From contig OZ024843.1 of the NCBI GenBank assembly GCA_964017145.1, positions 1,417,001 to 1,481,000 on the forward strand: 64,000 bases of DNA, given 5' to 3'. This DNA is from Agrocybe praecox. Its lineage: Eukaryota; Basidiomycota; Agaricomycetes; Agaricales; Agrocybaceae. The first letter of the stretch is position 1; each line of letters opens with the position of its first letter. Both the position numbers and the translations under genes were made by a program. This document shows positions 43,542 to 54,862 of the stretch, in pieces. The notes beneath the pieces were generated by a model. It saw nothing but the letters and a program-made list of their open reading frames with translations, did not search any database and was not told the DNA's origin.

Positions 43542-43841
43542 TTTTCAGAGTTGAACGCGTAAGACAATGAACGTTGAGAGGAAGGAGTGATTTGTCTTGG
43601 ATCGTGGCGACGGTTTTATGACTTTAGCCTAGACTGAATAGATTTCGGAAGAATTGGTGCCTTAATGTTGCGATAGAGCCGTGATGGGAAATTAAAATGG
43701 AGAATACGAAAAAGGAAGTATTGAAATTTAAAAATAAACGAATGATCTCTTATGCAATTTCAGGTTCGTTCATGTTCAATCAAATATGACGCATGACAGC
43801 GGTTAAATTATTAGCAAGTTACGAAAGTTTATTTTTGGACA

Positions 43842-43909
43842 TTTTTGACACCAGAGTTCTGATATTAAGCGATAATCAACCCAACATATTAAAACTCTGG
43901 TGTCAAAAT
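43842..43909. repeat. Short inverted repeat (hairpin)
   Basis: TTTTTGACACCAGAGTT and its inverse, AACTCTGGTGTCAAAA, separated by 35 bp. Over 16 paired bases; could be a tiny MITE or a transcript hairpin. Confidence 0.7.
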
Positions 43910-43975
43910 CTGACGTTAGTATCGAAATCCTTCTGTCCAGATATCCCACCTTATCCTCCTGAGGAACACAGGAGG

Positions 43976-44472
43976 TGTCAGGGTTTCTCCTATTTTCCCT
44001 TATTTTTCTATATTTATTTCGCATTTTTCCCTTTCTCAGTTATGTAGATATCTTATCTCTTTTACATCTTTGATTATCTCCTTGATTATCTCTTTGATTA
44101 TCACTCAGATCTTTGATTAGATACTTATCATCTTTATTTCCCATGAGCACTGCCTCAATCACTCCACATCATTCTTCCTCTTGTTTCATGATGTCATTGT
44201 CTTATTCATCATTCCTTTATGATGTCATTATCTTACTCATCCTTTTGTTTCATGATGTAATGTAGGAATATTCTAGAACACCTGTAGAGTATAAATACTG
44301 TACCTGTAGGTAGCTGTAGCCCCAGCTTCAATCTCTTAAGATATCCACTATCATTGGTGTGATCTCTTAGAACCATTGAGTGTCTCTCTCTCTCTTCATC
44401 TCTCTCTCTCTCTCTCTCTTGCTTTGTCTTTGTTGGTGGCCTTGTCACACTGATCTTAGTGTTGCCCTGACA
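43976..44472 (+). mobile_element. Solo LTR 3, 497 bp, TSD GGAGG
   Basis: TGTCAGGG...CCCTGACA, exact GGAGG duplication at 43971-43975 and 44473-44477. Same promoter-like block and CT microsatellite as the other copies. Confidence 0.92.
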
Positions 44473-44477
44473 GGAGG

Positions 44478-45307
44478 TGTCTTAGAAGTCTGAGCCCAAT
44501 AAAATGTGGTTAATGCTCAGCATTCAGCCTTGACATGCTGTAACTTAATTATAGGATCCATGGTTCAACACTTTGTTCCGAAATGGTATTTAAGATCCCG
44601 CCAAAGTGCTGCCTGTGTTTGACTCCAGTTGCATCCATAGCTGACATCGTTCCTTTGGCTACACTCTGCGCTCAAGAATGTTTACAGGGATAGGAGGCTC
44701 ATTTGACCCAGTTAGCTATAATTTAACAGATATAGGTGGATCCCGCTAACATTTCTTGGTAGCGTTTTATATCCAGTTTACCTTTGGTACCTAGGAAGTG
44801 GTTTTTGTGGCAAACAACCCTCAGAAATGCTGATCATGACAAGAGAGATGCTGTTCTTACTCGAATAAAACAGGAAAAATGCACTAATTGACTCTGCCAT
44901 GATATTTTTGGCTGCAGAGTGAGCAGAATATTATGTATACTCATTTGATTGTTGACATCTCCTCTACAGATTTACTAGACTATGTGTCTCATACTATCTG
45001 CAGGTACACAGACTCAAAGGAGACGGCTATTACACATGGTCAATATACGTGACCTTTCCTTCCATGAATATGGCTACAGTGTTATAAAAGCGGTTGACAT
45101 TTGAATTTATGCTTTAAGCTGTCAGATAGGTCTCATTAATATCCATTTAGGTGATATATTACTGCTCCCAAAGTGCAGTAGATTGAGCTTTTATTCTGGA
45201 GGCTATCTTCCCTATTTCTCTGAGTCTCGCCGTTCATAAATATGGAAATTGAGCAAGCACTGCTTAATTTCTAAATATTATCTGTCACCTGATAATTTGC
45301 TGGTGTA
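44478..45307. other. Unassigned, possibly upstream PUF relic exons
   Basis: Weak plus-strand coding-like pieces (IMYTHLIVDISSTDLLDYVS at 44930-44995) lead into the PUF fragment; no frame is continuous. Confidence 0.3.
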
Positions 45308-45814
45308 GATACTTCAAATGACAATGCATTGTATGCCCTTTGAAGAAATGGCATTTTTGGACTCCATAATTGACACTTTCGTTGATCTTACTTGCCGCAA
45401 GCACGGTCATTGGGTGGCCATAGCCTGCATCAATAATCTGTCTTTCAGCCATCACCACAGAATTTCTCATAATATTTAATGTAATATTGTTGAGATCTCA
45501 ATTGAGTTACTACGGGGTATATAACTTTTCTTCCTATATCTCTATTTATATTACTTTCTACTTATTTATCTCCCAGAACTATATTGTTCAAGAGCTTCTT
45601 ACATGGACAAACTGTCTAAAAGACCCAGATTCTTTATATCTGAGTATTGTGACCCATTTTCTAGCCCTTTCCAGAGACAGATACGGCTGGCATGTCTGCA
45701 AACAAGCTCTTCAATTTGCCGAATATACTATTTTAAATGTTCTCATCGAAGAAATCCTATATGGATTGTTTGAATACCCATTTTTCAAATGCCATACATA
45801 TGATGGTTGGAGAT
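45308..45814 (+). pseudogene. PUF-repeat fragment on plus strand
   Basis: Two helical-repeat pieces: PFEEMAFLDSIIDTFVDLTC with RKHGHWVAIACINN (45338-45436), and YIVQELLTWTNCLKDPDSLY with LALSRDRYGWHVCKQALQFA (45580-45730). RKHGHWVAxxC and RDRYGWHVCKQ are degenerate PUF cores. The orientation is opposite to the relic at 39-41 kb, so it derives from a separate gene or a rearranged copy. Confidence 0.55.
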
Positions 45815-46528
45815 GATTTCACCAGTAAGCATGCAATTTGTTCAAATATAGGTTCTTTCATTAGTTTTTTCAATTAATCAGATCATGTTCTGCAGACTGC
45901 CTTTATGGTAGCAAGAAGGCCACTGTGATTGTCTTTATTCTGCAGTCTCTAACACCTTTAAGCTGTACGAACACCATGGTCCAAATTTAGATTCAGATAT
46001 GTCTGATTGCTTGACAACCTTGATGATAATGAATATGCATTTTCTAGTCAAGCTTTTGTTGGAAATTTTTTACACTATTTAAGCTAGAGGGTAAAGCTAC
46101 TACCTTGAACAATCTTTCCTACTTCATAAGAGCACAATCCTACTGAGTAATTCTAAAGACAATACAAGACTGAGCCTTGCAACATTAAGTGCAATTAAGC
46201 AGAAGTGTGCTTTGAGCAATAGATGAGCAAAATATTTGAGAATAAGCGAGATTCGACATTGAGGGAGGTTTGAGCAAGGGATGTATAACACATAAGGGAG
46301 TTGTTCAAACAAGGGATAGACAATGTAGTATGGGCTATGGTTGAACAAGAAATAGATAATAATACAGGATGAAAGTGTTTTGCTCGCGTCTAAAGTTGAG
46401 CCCTAATTAGCAGAAAAAATGCCTGACTCGTCTATAATGGTGTTCCTGCATCTGAAGGTCAAGGTTGTACCTTCTCAGATGGCTCCACCACTCTCTGTGC
46501 CCAGTCTTCTTCAGGGCGAACAGTGCGA
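45815..46528. other. No gene recognised
   Basis: Degraded AT-rich sequence with TTGAGCAAG and TTGAACAA words near 46210-46350. Possibly the remnant of a host exon continuing past the LTR at 46534 on the minus strand. Confidence 0.3.
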
Positions 46529-46533
46529 ACAGG

Positions 46534-47128
46534 TGGCAGGGCAACACTAAGATCAGTGTGACAAGGCCACCAACAAAGACAAGCAAAAGAGAGAAAGAGA
46601 GAGAGAGAGAGATGAAAAGAGAGAAAGACACTCAATGGTTCTAAGAGATCACATCAATGATAGTGGATATCCTAAGAGATTGAAGCTGGGGCTATGTCAG
46701 GGCAAAACTATAATCAGTGTGACAAGGCCACCAACAAAGACAAAGCAAGAGAAGAGAGAGAGAAGAGAGAGAGAGATAGAGATAGAGAGACACTCAATGA
46801 TTCCAAGAGATCACACCAATGATAGTGGATATCCTAAGAGATTGAAGCTGGGGCTACAGCTACCTACAGCTACATTACATCATGAAACAGAAGGATGAGT
46901 AAGACAATGACATCATGAAACAAGGAGAAGAATGATGTGGAGTGATTGAGGCAGTGCTTATGGGAAATAAAGATGATAAGTATCTAATCAAAGATCTGAG
47001 TGATAATCAAAGAGATAATCAAGGAGATAATCAAAGATGTAAAAGAGATAAGATATCTACATAATTAAGAAAGGGAAAAATGCGAAATAAATATAGAAAA
47101 ATAAGGGAAAATAAGAGAAACCCTGACA
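46534..47128 (-). mobile_element. Solo LTR 4, recombinant 595-bp copy, TSD ACAGG
   Basis: Outer borders TGGCAGGG (one change from TGTCAGGG) and CCCTGACA with ACAGG on both sides (46529-46533, 47129-47133). After 161 bp a second complete start TGTCAGGGC appears at 46695 and the LTR begins again; the second part lacks the TATATATAC block. So two LTRs were fused, with a deletion. Confidence 0.85.
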
Positions 47129-47133
47129 ACAGG

Positions 47134-47970
47134 TGCTATCCAGCCCAACACCAGTGAGAGCAGGGCAGCTCAATCTGCAAGTCAACTGTGTTTTAAAACA
47201 CCATTAGCAAACACTCTTTTGGCCTTCATCGATGACTTACCTTCTTTGAATAGGGCCAGTGGATCTTAGCGACGAAGGCAAACCAAGACGATTTTGAATC
47301 CTCGTAGGGAGTGAATTGGACATTGCAGAAAAACAGCAGGTTAATGAGGCTCTCTTCAAGGGAAAACTCACTCCCTTGATCAGTTGGTTACAGAAAAGGC
47401 ATGTCATTGATACCTGCTGTTGCTGTTACTAAAATATTGAGAGAAGAAGAAATAAGGAAAACTTACAAAGAGAGACTGCCATCCTAGACATTGTTGTGAA
47501 AGAGCCCAATGAGCTCCAAGATTGTGGTGAACCAGCACTAAATCAAAGGAACAGAACTCCAAACTCAAATCATGCGCTGGATACACACTCAAGTACCAGC
47601 GGAAAACTCACCATTTATATGATATCCATTCGGTTTGCATGGCAAGACCCACCTACCCTGGGATTATGCAGTGTCAAAGAATACAATGATACTGCATAGC
47701 CATGGGTGTAAGGGCACTGTCCTATTCGCTACCCCTTGTCATATTCTGAATGTACCAAGCTACCTGAGCACTCTGTACTACAAGGAATCATCAATCGTGT
47801 GGAAGACGGCATCTATGAAAAGACCCCATACCTTCACTATGGTATCAGCGGGTTCTTAGACAGCCTCAAGCGCAACTTGCAAGGACCGGCAGATTTGGAC
47901 TTTCTCTGTATAAAGAGGTTTAACGAAAGTTTGATATTATTAGGTGTTTGTAGGGAGCATGACTCAAAAC
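47134..47970 (+). pseudogene. Unidentified ORF fragment interrupted by CATCAGG element
   Basis: A 70-codon plus-strand frame, HSVLQGIINRVEDGIYEKTP through SLKRNLQGPADLDFLC to LLGVCREHDSK, ends at the TA target of the 47973 element. Removing the element continues the frame as LALEFNTLDDLDKVFVG and then TAG at 49672. The family is unknown to me. Upstream at 47134-47400 a few minus-strand pieces look coding. Confidence 0.4.
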
Positions 47971-47972
47971 TA

Positions 47973-49613
47973 CATCAGGAAAATTGACTTTGTCCTTCAA
48001 GTTCTTTCAGGATCTTTAAAGATGCAAAAGATGCAAAAGATGAAAAGACAGTTAAAGACCTTTGAAAGCAAGGTGCTCTGGGTACAAATCTATGAAAGCG
48101 CTTTAAAGATCATTCAAAAACTACTAAAGACATCAGAAAGATGCTACAAAGACTCTGAAAGACAACTGAAGGACTACTAAAGCTAATTCAAAGACTCTAA
48201 AAAACTCTATAATCTCCTTAGAATCCTCACTGAATCCATTAGAATCATCAAAACCAATTTATTCAAATTAAAGTAATACATGTGTTTATATACTTATTAA
48301 AGCTAACATAAAAGAGAGAAGAAAGGGAGATGGAGGGGGAACAGGGTAGAGAAAAGGGGAACAGAAGAGAGGAGGAAGAGGATGTGCAAGGAAGAGGACA
48401 AAAAAAAGAGAGCAGGGAAAGAGGAGAGAGAAGAGGAGAGGGCAGGGAGAAAAGGGGATAGTAGGCCTCTCAAAATGCTATAGTTATCTGTGGACAGTAA
48501 CAGTGAGTGACAAGATGGCATAGATGGGGTACTTACCTCATAGCACCTGTTGCTCTGTGTTCTACCTCCTTCACTGTCCTTCTATAACCATTCCCCACTG
48601 TGCCACATCACATCCTTACCCCGACCCATGTGTCCCTGCTTGTGCACTGGCATCCATCAGCAGCAGCGGCAGTGGCAGCAGTTGTGCTGAGTTGCGTCAC
48701 GGTGGTGTTTGGGTTGTGTGGTGCTCGTTGTCATTGTTCATGATGTCGTTGCAGTGCGGTGATGATGGGACGTGGTGGGGAACAGTGGTGGTAGTAGTAA
48801 ACAGCGGCAGCGGATGGTGGTGGTTAAGAAACAACCAGTGTGACGTGTCAACATTACACTGTTCGCTGCTGTTGTATGCGGTAAGCGTGACATCACCTAC
48901 GTAGGTATGTAAAATGGTGCAAGTCCTAAGTCCACAGTGTGGCTGTGAAAATATCACATGATGGTGAGAGTTTACATTTCCTAGTCTTCGAATCTTTTGC
49001 ATTTGATGCTCCATTGCTGGTTGGCTTGTAGTTACATGTGACTTTTGCACAGCCACATAAATAAAAAAAGATTGTATAGAGAAAAATTAGGGCATGTTTG
49101 TAAATATTTATTATGACATAAGCTTTGTTTGTTCAGGCGAAAAATGCAAAAAGATTTTTGAAGTGGCTGTTAAAATCAAAATAAATAATGTAAATATTTG
49201 TACAGAGCCAAATATTTATGCTAAAAATATGAAAAAAATGTGTTTGGCACTCATTTGTGACTAAATATCTGTAAAGTATAAAGTGGTCTAAAAATAGATT
49301 TTTCACAAATATAAATAGATCTAACATAGGCTACAATTGTCTCTATGCATCTCAAGCTACTAATTACATAAAGCGCCTCAAGACAAAAATGGGTCTTCCT
49401 AATGTTGCAATATTATGAGCTATAAAATTAAAGAACTCTTTGAGGAACTAAAAAGATACTCAAAGACACATAGAAGATGTAAACATTGAAAAAAACATGG
49501 AAAGACTAATAAAGACTCTGAAAGACCAGGAAAGACCAGGAAAGACACTCAAAGAAGTCGTCGGCTCATCAATTACCTATGTCACTATAATGTCAAAAGG
49601 CTTTTTCCTGATG
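47973..49613. mobile_element. 1641-bp CATCAGG element, TA TSD
   Basis: Ends CATCAGGAAAA and TTTTTCCTGATG with TA outside (47971-47972, 49614-49615). Left subterminal zone (48010-48200) and right zone (49470-49560) consist of AAAGACTCTG/GAAAGACCAG-type 10-mers. The middle (48265-49370) is the dispersed repeat also found at 30960-32290. No transposase, so non-autonomous; ends match those of the 158-bp MITE at 34078. Confidence 0.8.
48265..49370 (+). repeat. Dispersed repeat copy inside the CATCAGG element
   Basis: Order: TTTATATACTTAT lead, purine tract, GTTATCTGTGGACAG, GGGGTACTTACC, CCCCACTGTGCCACATCACATC, GT-rich variable zone, then AT-rich part with TTTATTATGACATAAGC and ATCTAACATAGGC. Found inverted at 30960-32290 and in part at 26330-28930. 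Confidence 0.65.
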
Positions 49614-49615
49614 TA

Positions 49616-50251
49616 GCCCTTGAGTTCAACACACTGGATGACCTGGACAAAGTGTTTGTGGGTTAGAGAAAGAGGGGTTCATTATGTGGTGGTAATACAG
49701 TTCAATTCTCACTGACAAATCAAAACTCATGTTGCATTCTATTTTTGATGCCAGCTACAGTGGATTCACTTTTGACAATATTTCAATGTACAATACTAAA
49801 TGTTCATAGGTAAATAATGGGATTATTTGTAGAGGTAGAAGGAACATAAACTGTGGATGTTGCAGGAAGGGTAATTGTGGTGAGACTGGGTTCTGGCTGT
49901 ATGTTAGATGCATGTTCCCCATGTCAGCCTACAAGGATTGGCATCAAACCAAAAATGATTTTCTTATCAAAGGTCATAAAGGAAGTGAGAAAGTGGGAAA
50001 AAAAGGATATCAAGATACAGAGAAGTACTATCCTCAATGTCAAGAAGTCTGATATGGCCCCACTTCCAGTTCCTGGCGCTGTGGCTGTAGACTTTGTGTG
50101 TTTGGCCTAATAATCAGGATCATGTAAATCTATGTGGGTCGTAATTCTTTCTATGTGTAAACATACCTGATTGGACCATATTGTCAACATGGCTGGCCGA
50201 TTATGAACATGTGATGCTGCAACTAGCATGTCACCCTTTTTGTCTGAGCCT
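49616..50251. other. Downstream continuation of broken ORF, then unassigned
   Basis: First 60 bp continue the interrupted ORF. A Cys/Gly-rich frame INCGCCRKGNCGETG occurs near 49850-49900 but is not recognised. Confidence 0.3.
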
Positions 50252-51830
50252 TCATACAAAAAAGAAGAGGCCTATTCTCATGGGTAAGGACATAACACTC
50301 AGCTTATTTCAGAAAAGGTTTAGAAAAGACTCACATGGATAGCACTTATGATGCTACCTGATCAATATATTATCTATCAGCAGCATACTTACAGAGAAAA
50401 AAGATTGTTTGTACCTTTGACTCTAAGCTTAGAGACTAACAAGATGTAAATATAACCACCCCGTCCTATTACTGCAAAAAAAGAACCACCCTGCAAGGAT
50501 GTCATGTATTGATAGCATTCTTCTTCTGTTTCGAGAACCCTAGAACTTTCTCCCTTCAAAGACGAGCCATTGTATATCTTTAAGCCTTTGATTGGGTTTA
50601 GAATAGCCAGTTTGTTGACAGACTCCAGCCAAAGAGCAGTGCAGCTAGTTTAACAGTCAACAGGAATAAAAGTGGTCAGAAATAACTGACTTACATGTGG
50701 CAACTTGTAGGATGATCTTCTAAGTCCAATGTGGAGGAGTTTAGGACCTCGAAAGGATTAATGGGCAAGGTCTCACTAATCAAAGCTGAGAAAATGTCTG
50801 AAAGATATGTGTTATAAGAGGGAGCTTACATCTTTGCAGTTTCATAGAACCCAACCACAATTTTGGCATTATCCTCCCTGGAGAAAACAGCATTGGGGGT
50901 CGAGTAAGCCGCACTTTGGCTTGATAAATTGTATGGAGTTAACTCTCCTAGATAAATCATTCAAGTATAAGTATATATTCAAGGGAGACAGCCAGAACGA
51001 GCGCTCACCTGTAGCTTCATTAACCTGCTATGCCCTGATGGATTCTATACCTTCACCTACAATGATGAGGTGATGAGTGCTGGTACAGTAGGTTATTGAT
51101 TCAATGGGAATCCGGGCAGCCCCATCACCATGTGCTTTGACGCAAGAAACCTTGATCAGATATTTCTAGAAGCCAGGTCAGTAATGAGTAAGTGGTAATG
51201 AGGTGAAAGTCGAAGACCTATTCGTTATGCATCAAAAATACCACTACCTTCCTCTTAATTGTCCCCACAGCAAGAGTATAACCGTCAATCCATATCATTT
51301 CTGTAACCCCGCCCATTGTATAATCAAGATGTAAAGATTGTTGAGGTAGTTCGGTCTCAGCTTTCAGATCGTAGAGTTGGATGGTGCCAGATTCATCTGT
51401 ACAGTTTTTGAGATCATCAAAGGTGATTAGACAAAGGAAACATTTTACTTACTTCCGGCTGCAAGAAGATGGTTCTCGTATAACTTGACCACATTGAAAT
51501 ATTGAGATTTTGTCTTGTATGTTTTATAAATTGCCATAGGTCCCAGTCTCTGCAGCCAGCATAAGTAGATATCTCAGATCATATATCTAATTATATAATA
51601 TAATCAATAATAACATAACATACGGAGTCCTTGACAGATCTCGGATATTGAATGGGATCCATCCATAAGAGATATCTAGGCTCAGGGTTAATAGGCTAGA
51701 TTCAATCAAGAGATAAGTAGATCTTGAGATAGATCCAGACAATAAAGGTGGATTTTAACCCAATGATTGACCAATCCTGTAGAGACTTCATGAGTTCTGT
51801 ACGCTTCAACGCCAATGTCACTCCTTCCAT
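50252..51830 (-). pseudogene. Beta-propeller (WD40-like) gene with one nonsense codon
   Basis: At least eight minus-strand exons, starting MEGVTLALKRTELMKSLQDW (51830), splice in one frame with GT-AG introns: MAIYKTYKTKSQYFNVVKLY, LLAAGNESGTIQLYDLKAET (a typical WD blade), VTEMIWIDGYTLAVGTIKRK, SCVKAHGDGAARIPIESITY, LIIVGEGIESIRA, QVNEATGELTPYNLSSQ, NAKIVVGFYETAK, LAILNPIKGLKIYNGSSLKG, SLQGGSFFAVIGRGGYIYIL. A TAG at 51028-51030 lies between SIRA and QVNEATG; as TGG it would read IRAWQV, fitting a WD strand end. Everything else is open. Likely a recently silenced gene; less likely a live gene with a short intron skipping the TAG. The partner or role is unknown. Confidence 0.65.
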
Positions 51831-51904
51831 GATATATAATATGGACACAGTCTATCCCTTACCGGCAGTACCAACACCTGTAGCAGTCAGTTGATGTCTT
51901 CATA

Positions 51905-52748
51905 TATGGTGGCTGCCAAACTATAAGCATGTATCCACAATGGTACTTGCCAGGCTTGGCAGTTGCCAGTCCGACATTATATAGATGTCTATTATCATGT
52001 GATTGTCATGTGATTGAGTGCACAGCCACCTGTAGTCATGTGAAAGTCATGTGATCTAGTGCACAGCCACCAAAAATCAAAGTTGTAGAGAAAAATTTAA
52101 AAGTTATGCTAAATATTTTTTATTATATAATCATCCACAGTTCAGCCACAAAACACAAAATATCTGTGGAAAGCCAGATACAAATCAAAATAAAAGATTG
52201 AAATATTTATACCAAGCCCAAAATAAATCCTAAAATCATCAAAAAATGTGGCCCATACTATTTTAGGTTAGATCAATCAAATATGTAAAATGTTCTAAAA
52301 ATAAATCAGTCTAAAAATAAGTCTATTCTAAAAATAGATTTGATCTTATTTGGTCTTGTCTTAGTTGCTATCATTAGTTGCCATCATTATGCATTGATGG
52401 GCCTTTACGCAAAATCCTCAAAGTCCAAAGTTCACTTGCTATATTAAGGTATTTGGTTGTGACAACACCTAAGTCCTAAGTTGTTTGGTGTTTGGGTGTG
52501 TTGGTGCCTGGTCATCACTAATTTATTATTTGTTTGTATTTGAGGCCATAAAATTGTGGCAGTGGACCCTGAATGTGTAAATAGAGGCAAGCAAAAAGTC
52601 ATGCTTTTGTATTTTGATGCAATCAGTAACAACCAGTCACAACACATGACCAGCCAGGAATATAGGCAGTCATACATATCAGTCTGGCAACTGCCAGCCC
52701 AGGTAGGTACCATTCTGGATACATGCCTATAGTTTGGCAACTACCATA
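51905..52748. mobile_element. 800-bp non-autonomous repeat, copy 2
   Basis: Inverted ends around CTATAAGCATGTATCCACAA and GGCTTGGCAGTTGCCAG; inside is collinear with 28943-29743 (GTGCACAGCCACC, AAAGATTGAAATATTTATA, TTGATCTTATTTGGTCTT, AGAGGCAAGCAAAAAGTCAT). The left flank GATGTCTTCA is also shared with copy 1. Confidence 0.75.
51991..52072. repeat. TCATGTGA tandem duplication
   Basis: Two about 40-bp units, each with two TCATGTGA words and GTGCACAGCCACC. Present in copy 2 of the 800-bp repeat; copy 1 has a single unit. Confidence 0.75.
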
Positions 52749-53345
52749 ATTTCATGTCATAAAATGAATGCTATGGCTGGTACCAAAGGCTCCTCTCAGA
52801 ATAACTACCCTCTTGATAAATCTGAACCCTTCCTCGTCACCTTCCTTGCCTTACAACTTAGTCCATGATGGGATAGGAGCACCTTTAGAATGTTCTAAAC
52901 CAACCATATCACCCCCCTTCTATGATTTTGTGGCCCATAACATGGATTAATCAGCAATGAAAGACATGCCCCTTGTAGAGCCAAATTCTCTCTGCTTTTG
53001 GTCTTTTTGTCTCTGCTTTTCATATTGTGTCCTGTCAGTATGTATTTCCTTTTAATCTTCTCTGTCTTTACTTTATCTTTTACTTTTACTTGCATTTTAA
53101 TTTTTCTTGTACTTATGTTTCCATACTTTCATAATTCTTTTAATTTTTCCTGCATATTCTTTGTTATTACTTCCATAAATCATTTTAATTTTTGGGTAAT
53201 TGTGTTATTTTTAATCATGTAGCTATATTTTTTTTAAGTCTGATGATTTTGAACATTTTGCTATATATACATCATGAAAATATTATTTGTTTAAATTGTC
53301 TTACAATTTGTATTGACTAAGTAAAATCTAGTCAAGATAAACATA
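52749..53345. other. AT-rich, no gene
   Basis: Short frames only. Pyrimidine-rich from 52980 to 53160, then increasingly AT-rich. Confidence 0.35.
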
Positions 53346-53349
53346 TTTG

Positions 53350-53650
53350 GGCAAACATTATAACATTTTTTTGAAAAGTTATAACATTATACAACAGAAT
53401 TATAATGTTTTGGGATGAGAAAAAAGTTATTTTTGAAGAAATTATAATATTTTATATAGGCAGAAACATTTTTAGTGATTATTTACAACATTTTATGAAC
53501 AGAAAAATGTTTTCTGGTGACATTTATAACAATTTTTGGACAAAGAAACATTTTCCCAAAAAGATTTATAACATTTCATCAAAGGAAAAATATTTCAAGA
53601 AGTCATATTATTCAAAATAAAGTATTTTGTTCATAAGCCCTCAGACACTC
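53350..53650. repeat. Degenerate AT-rich tandem array, about 42-bp period
   Basis: TTATAACATTTT-type words recur at about 53357, 53399, 53441, 53483, 53523, 53564 and 53606, each unit with a second AAACATTTT half. Spacing is 40-42 bp, four turns of DNA. Weaker relatives continue to about 53740. Confidence 0.65.
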
Positions 53651-53848
53651 TTCTCTAACAAAAACATTATAATTAAAATGTTTTGTTTAAAATGTTTTGT
53701 GTTTATGTTATAACTGATAAAAACATTACAAGAAAAATATTTTAAAGGACCTATTAGGCTGTTATTTTATCAGAAATTAATTGACTAAATAGGTCTTTAC
53801 TATGGTTCACTGAAGTGCTATAAGAAGACAAGTGAAGACAAAAGCCCA

Positions 53849-54061
53849 GAGAGGGACAAAACTGTTACAATGTACTTGTACTTTTGAATAGTTTGTAGTG
53901 TGGGAAAAAATAATGCTTATATAATAATTGATATATTTTTGGATAGATAATATCCAGGCTATTTATATTTAAAATTTCAAGGTTCTAGCTTGCTTGGTTC
54001 CTAAGTTATTTCTGGTTTACTTGAAATGTATAAAACATTGTAACAGTTTTGTCTCTCACTG
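53849..54061. mobile_element. Solo 213-bp Tc1 end
   Basis: Matches the right inverted end of the Tc1 copy 1 (37870-38082) over its full length with scattered changes, starts exactly at the inner site (GAGAGGGACAAAAC) and ends ...GTCTCTCACTG followed by TA. No other Tc1 sequence is on either side. Confidence 0.85.
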
Positions 54062-54063
54062 TA

Positions 54064-54857
54064 CCATAATTTTATGTCATAAAATGCATGCTATGGCTGT
54101 ATAACTCAGAGTTCCCTTGTTTGATATGCATCTAGACATGAGGTCTTCAAAAAAGTCTTTCCAGGTTTTCTCTGTATTCCTTGCCTTCTGTCCCTTCCAT
54201 TTTCACCAACCTGCCTTGGATTGACCAAAAAATCTCTTATTAAGTCTTGCACATTCTTTGCATGTAGCTTGCTTTTGGCATAATCATAATTGAGTACACT
54301 TAGTAACTATTGCTGATTGGTTATGATGCTGATTATACAATTTTTTGCTCTATTACTCTAGATCCATACATCAATTCCTGCATAGGAACAAGCTAGAGGC
54401 TATAGCAGTTATTTTATAAAAGGTATATTATTATTTCATAGCGGGCAGAGATACAAAACAGGCTAAATCAAATTTATTGTATTGCTGCTTGCAGAATAGT
54501 AGCTGGGAACAATCAATAAGGTTCAACCAATCACAATGATCGTTGCATAAGGACAAAGAGTCTGAAACACTAGGTATAATAAAGTTGAGCTCTAAAACTA
54601 GTGTATAGCTAATGTGAAACCCGATTTGCAAATCCTTCAAGCAGACTCTCTAGTAGCAACCCAATACTATGGATATTCTCAATCACAGTGCTATATCCAT
54701 GGGTATCAAGTTTGTGAAGTACATATGAGTGCCATATGTAAAATAATTCCTGATATATCAAAGCTTTAAGTTTACTTCATAATTTTTTCTTCTTTTCTTC
54801 ATAGTATAAAATCTATCATCATCTCAGCTAGCCCCAGTTTTCTAGGTTATTTACAGA
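54064..54857. other. No gene recognised
   Basis: AT-rich single-copy-looking sequence between repeats; longest minus frame (54431-54640) has no domain. Confidence 0.3.
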
Positions 54858-54862
54858 ATAAC

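Noticed and set aside
53400..53620. Possible CRISPR-like array
   Set aside because: Units are too diverged, spacers are not unique, and this is nuclear fungal DNA.
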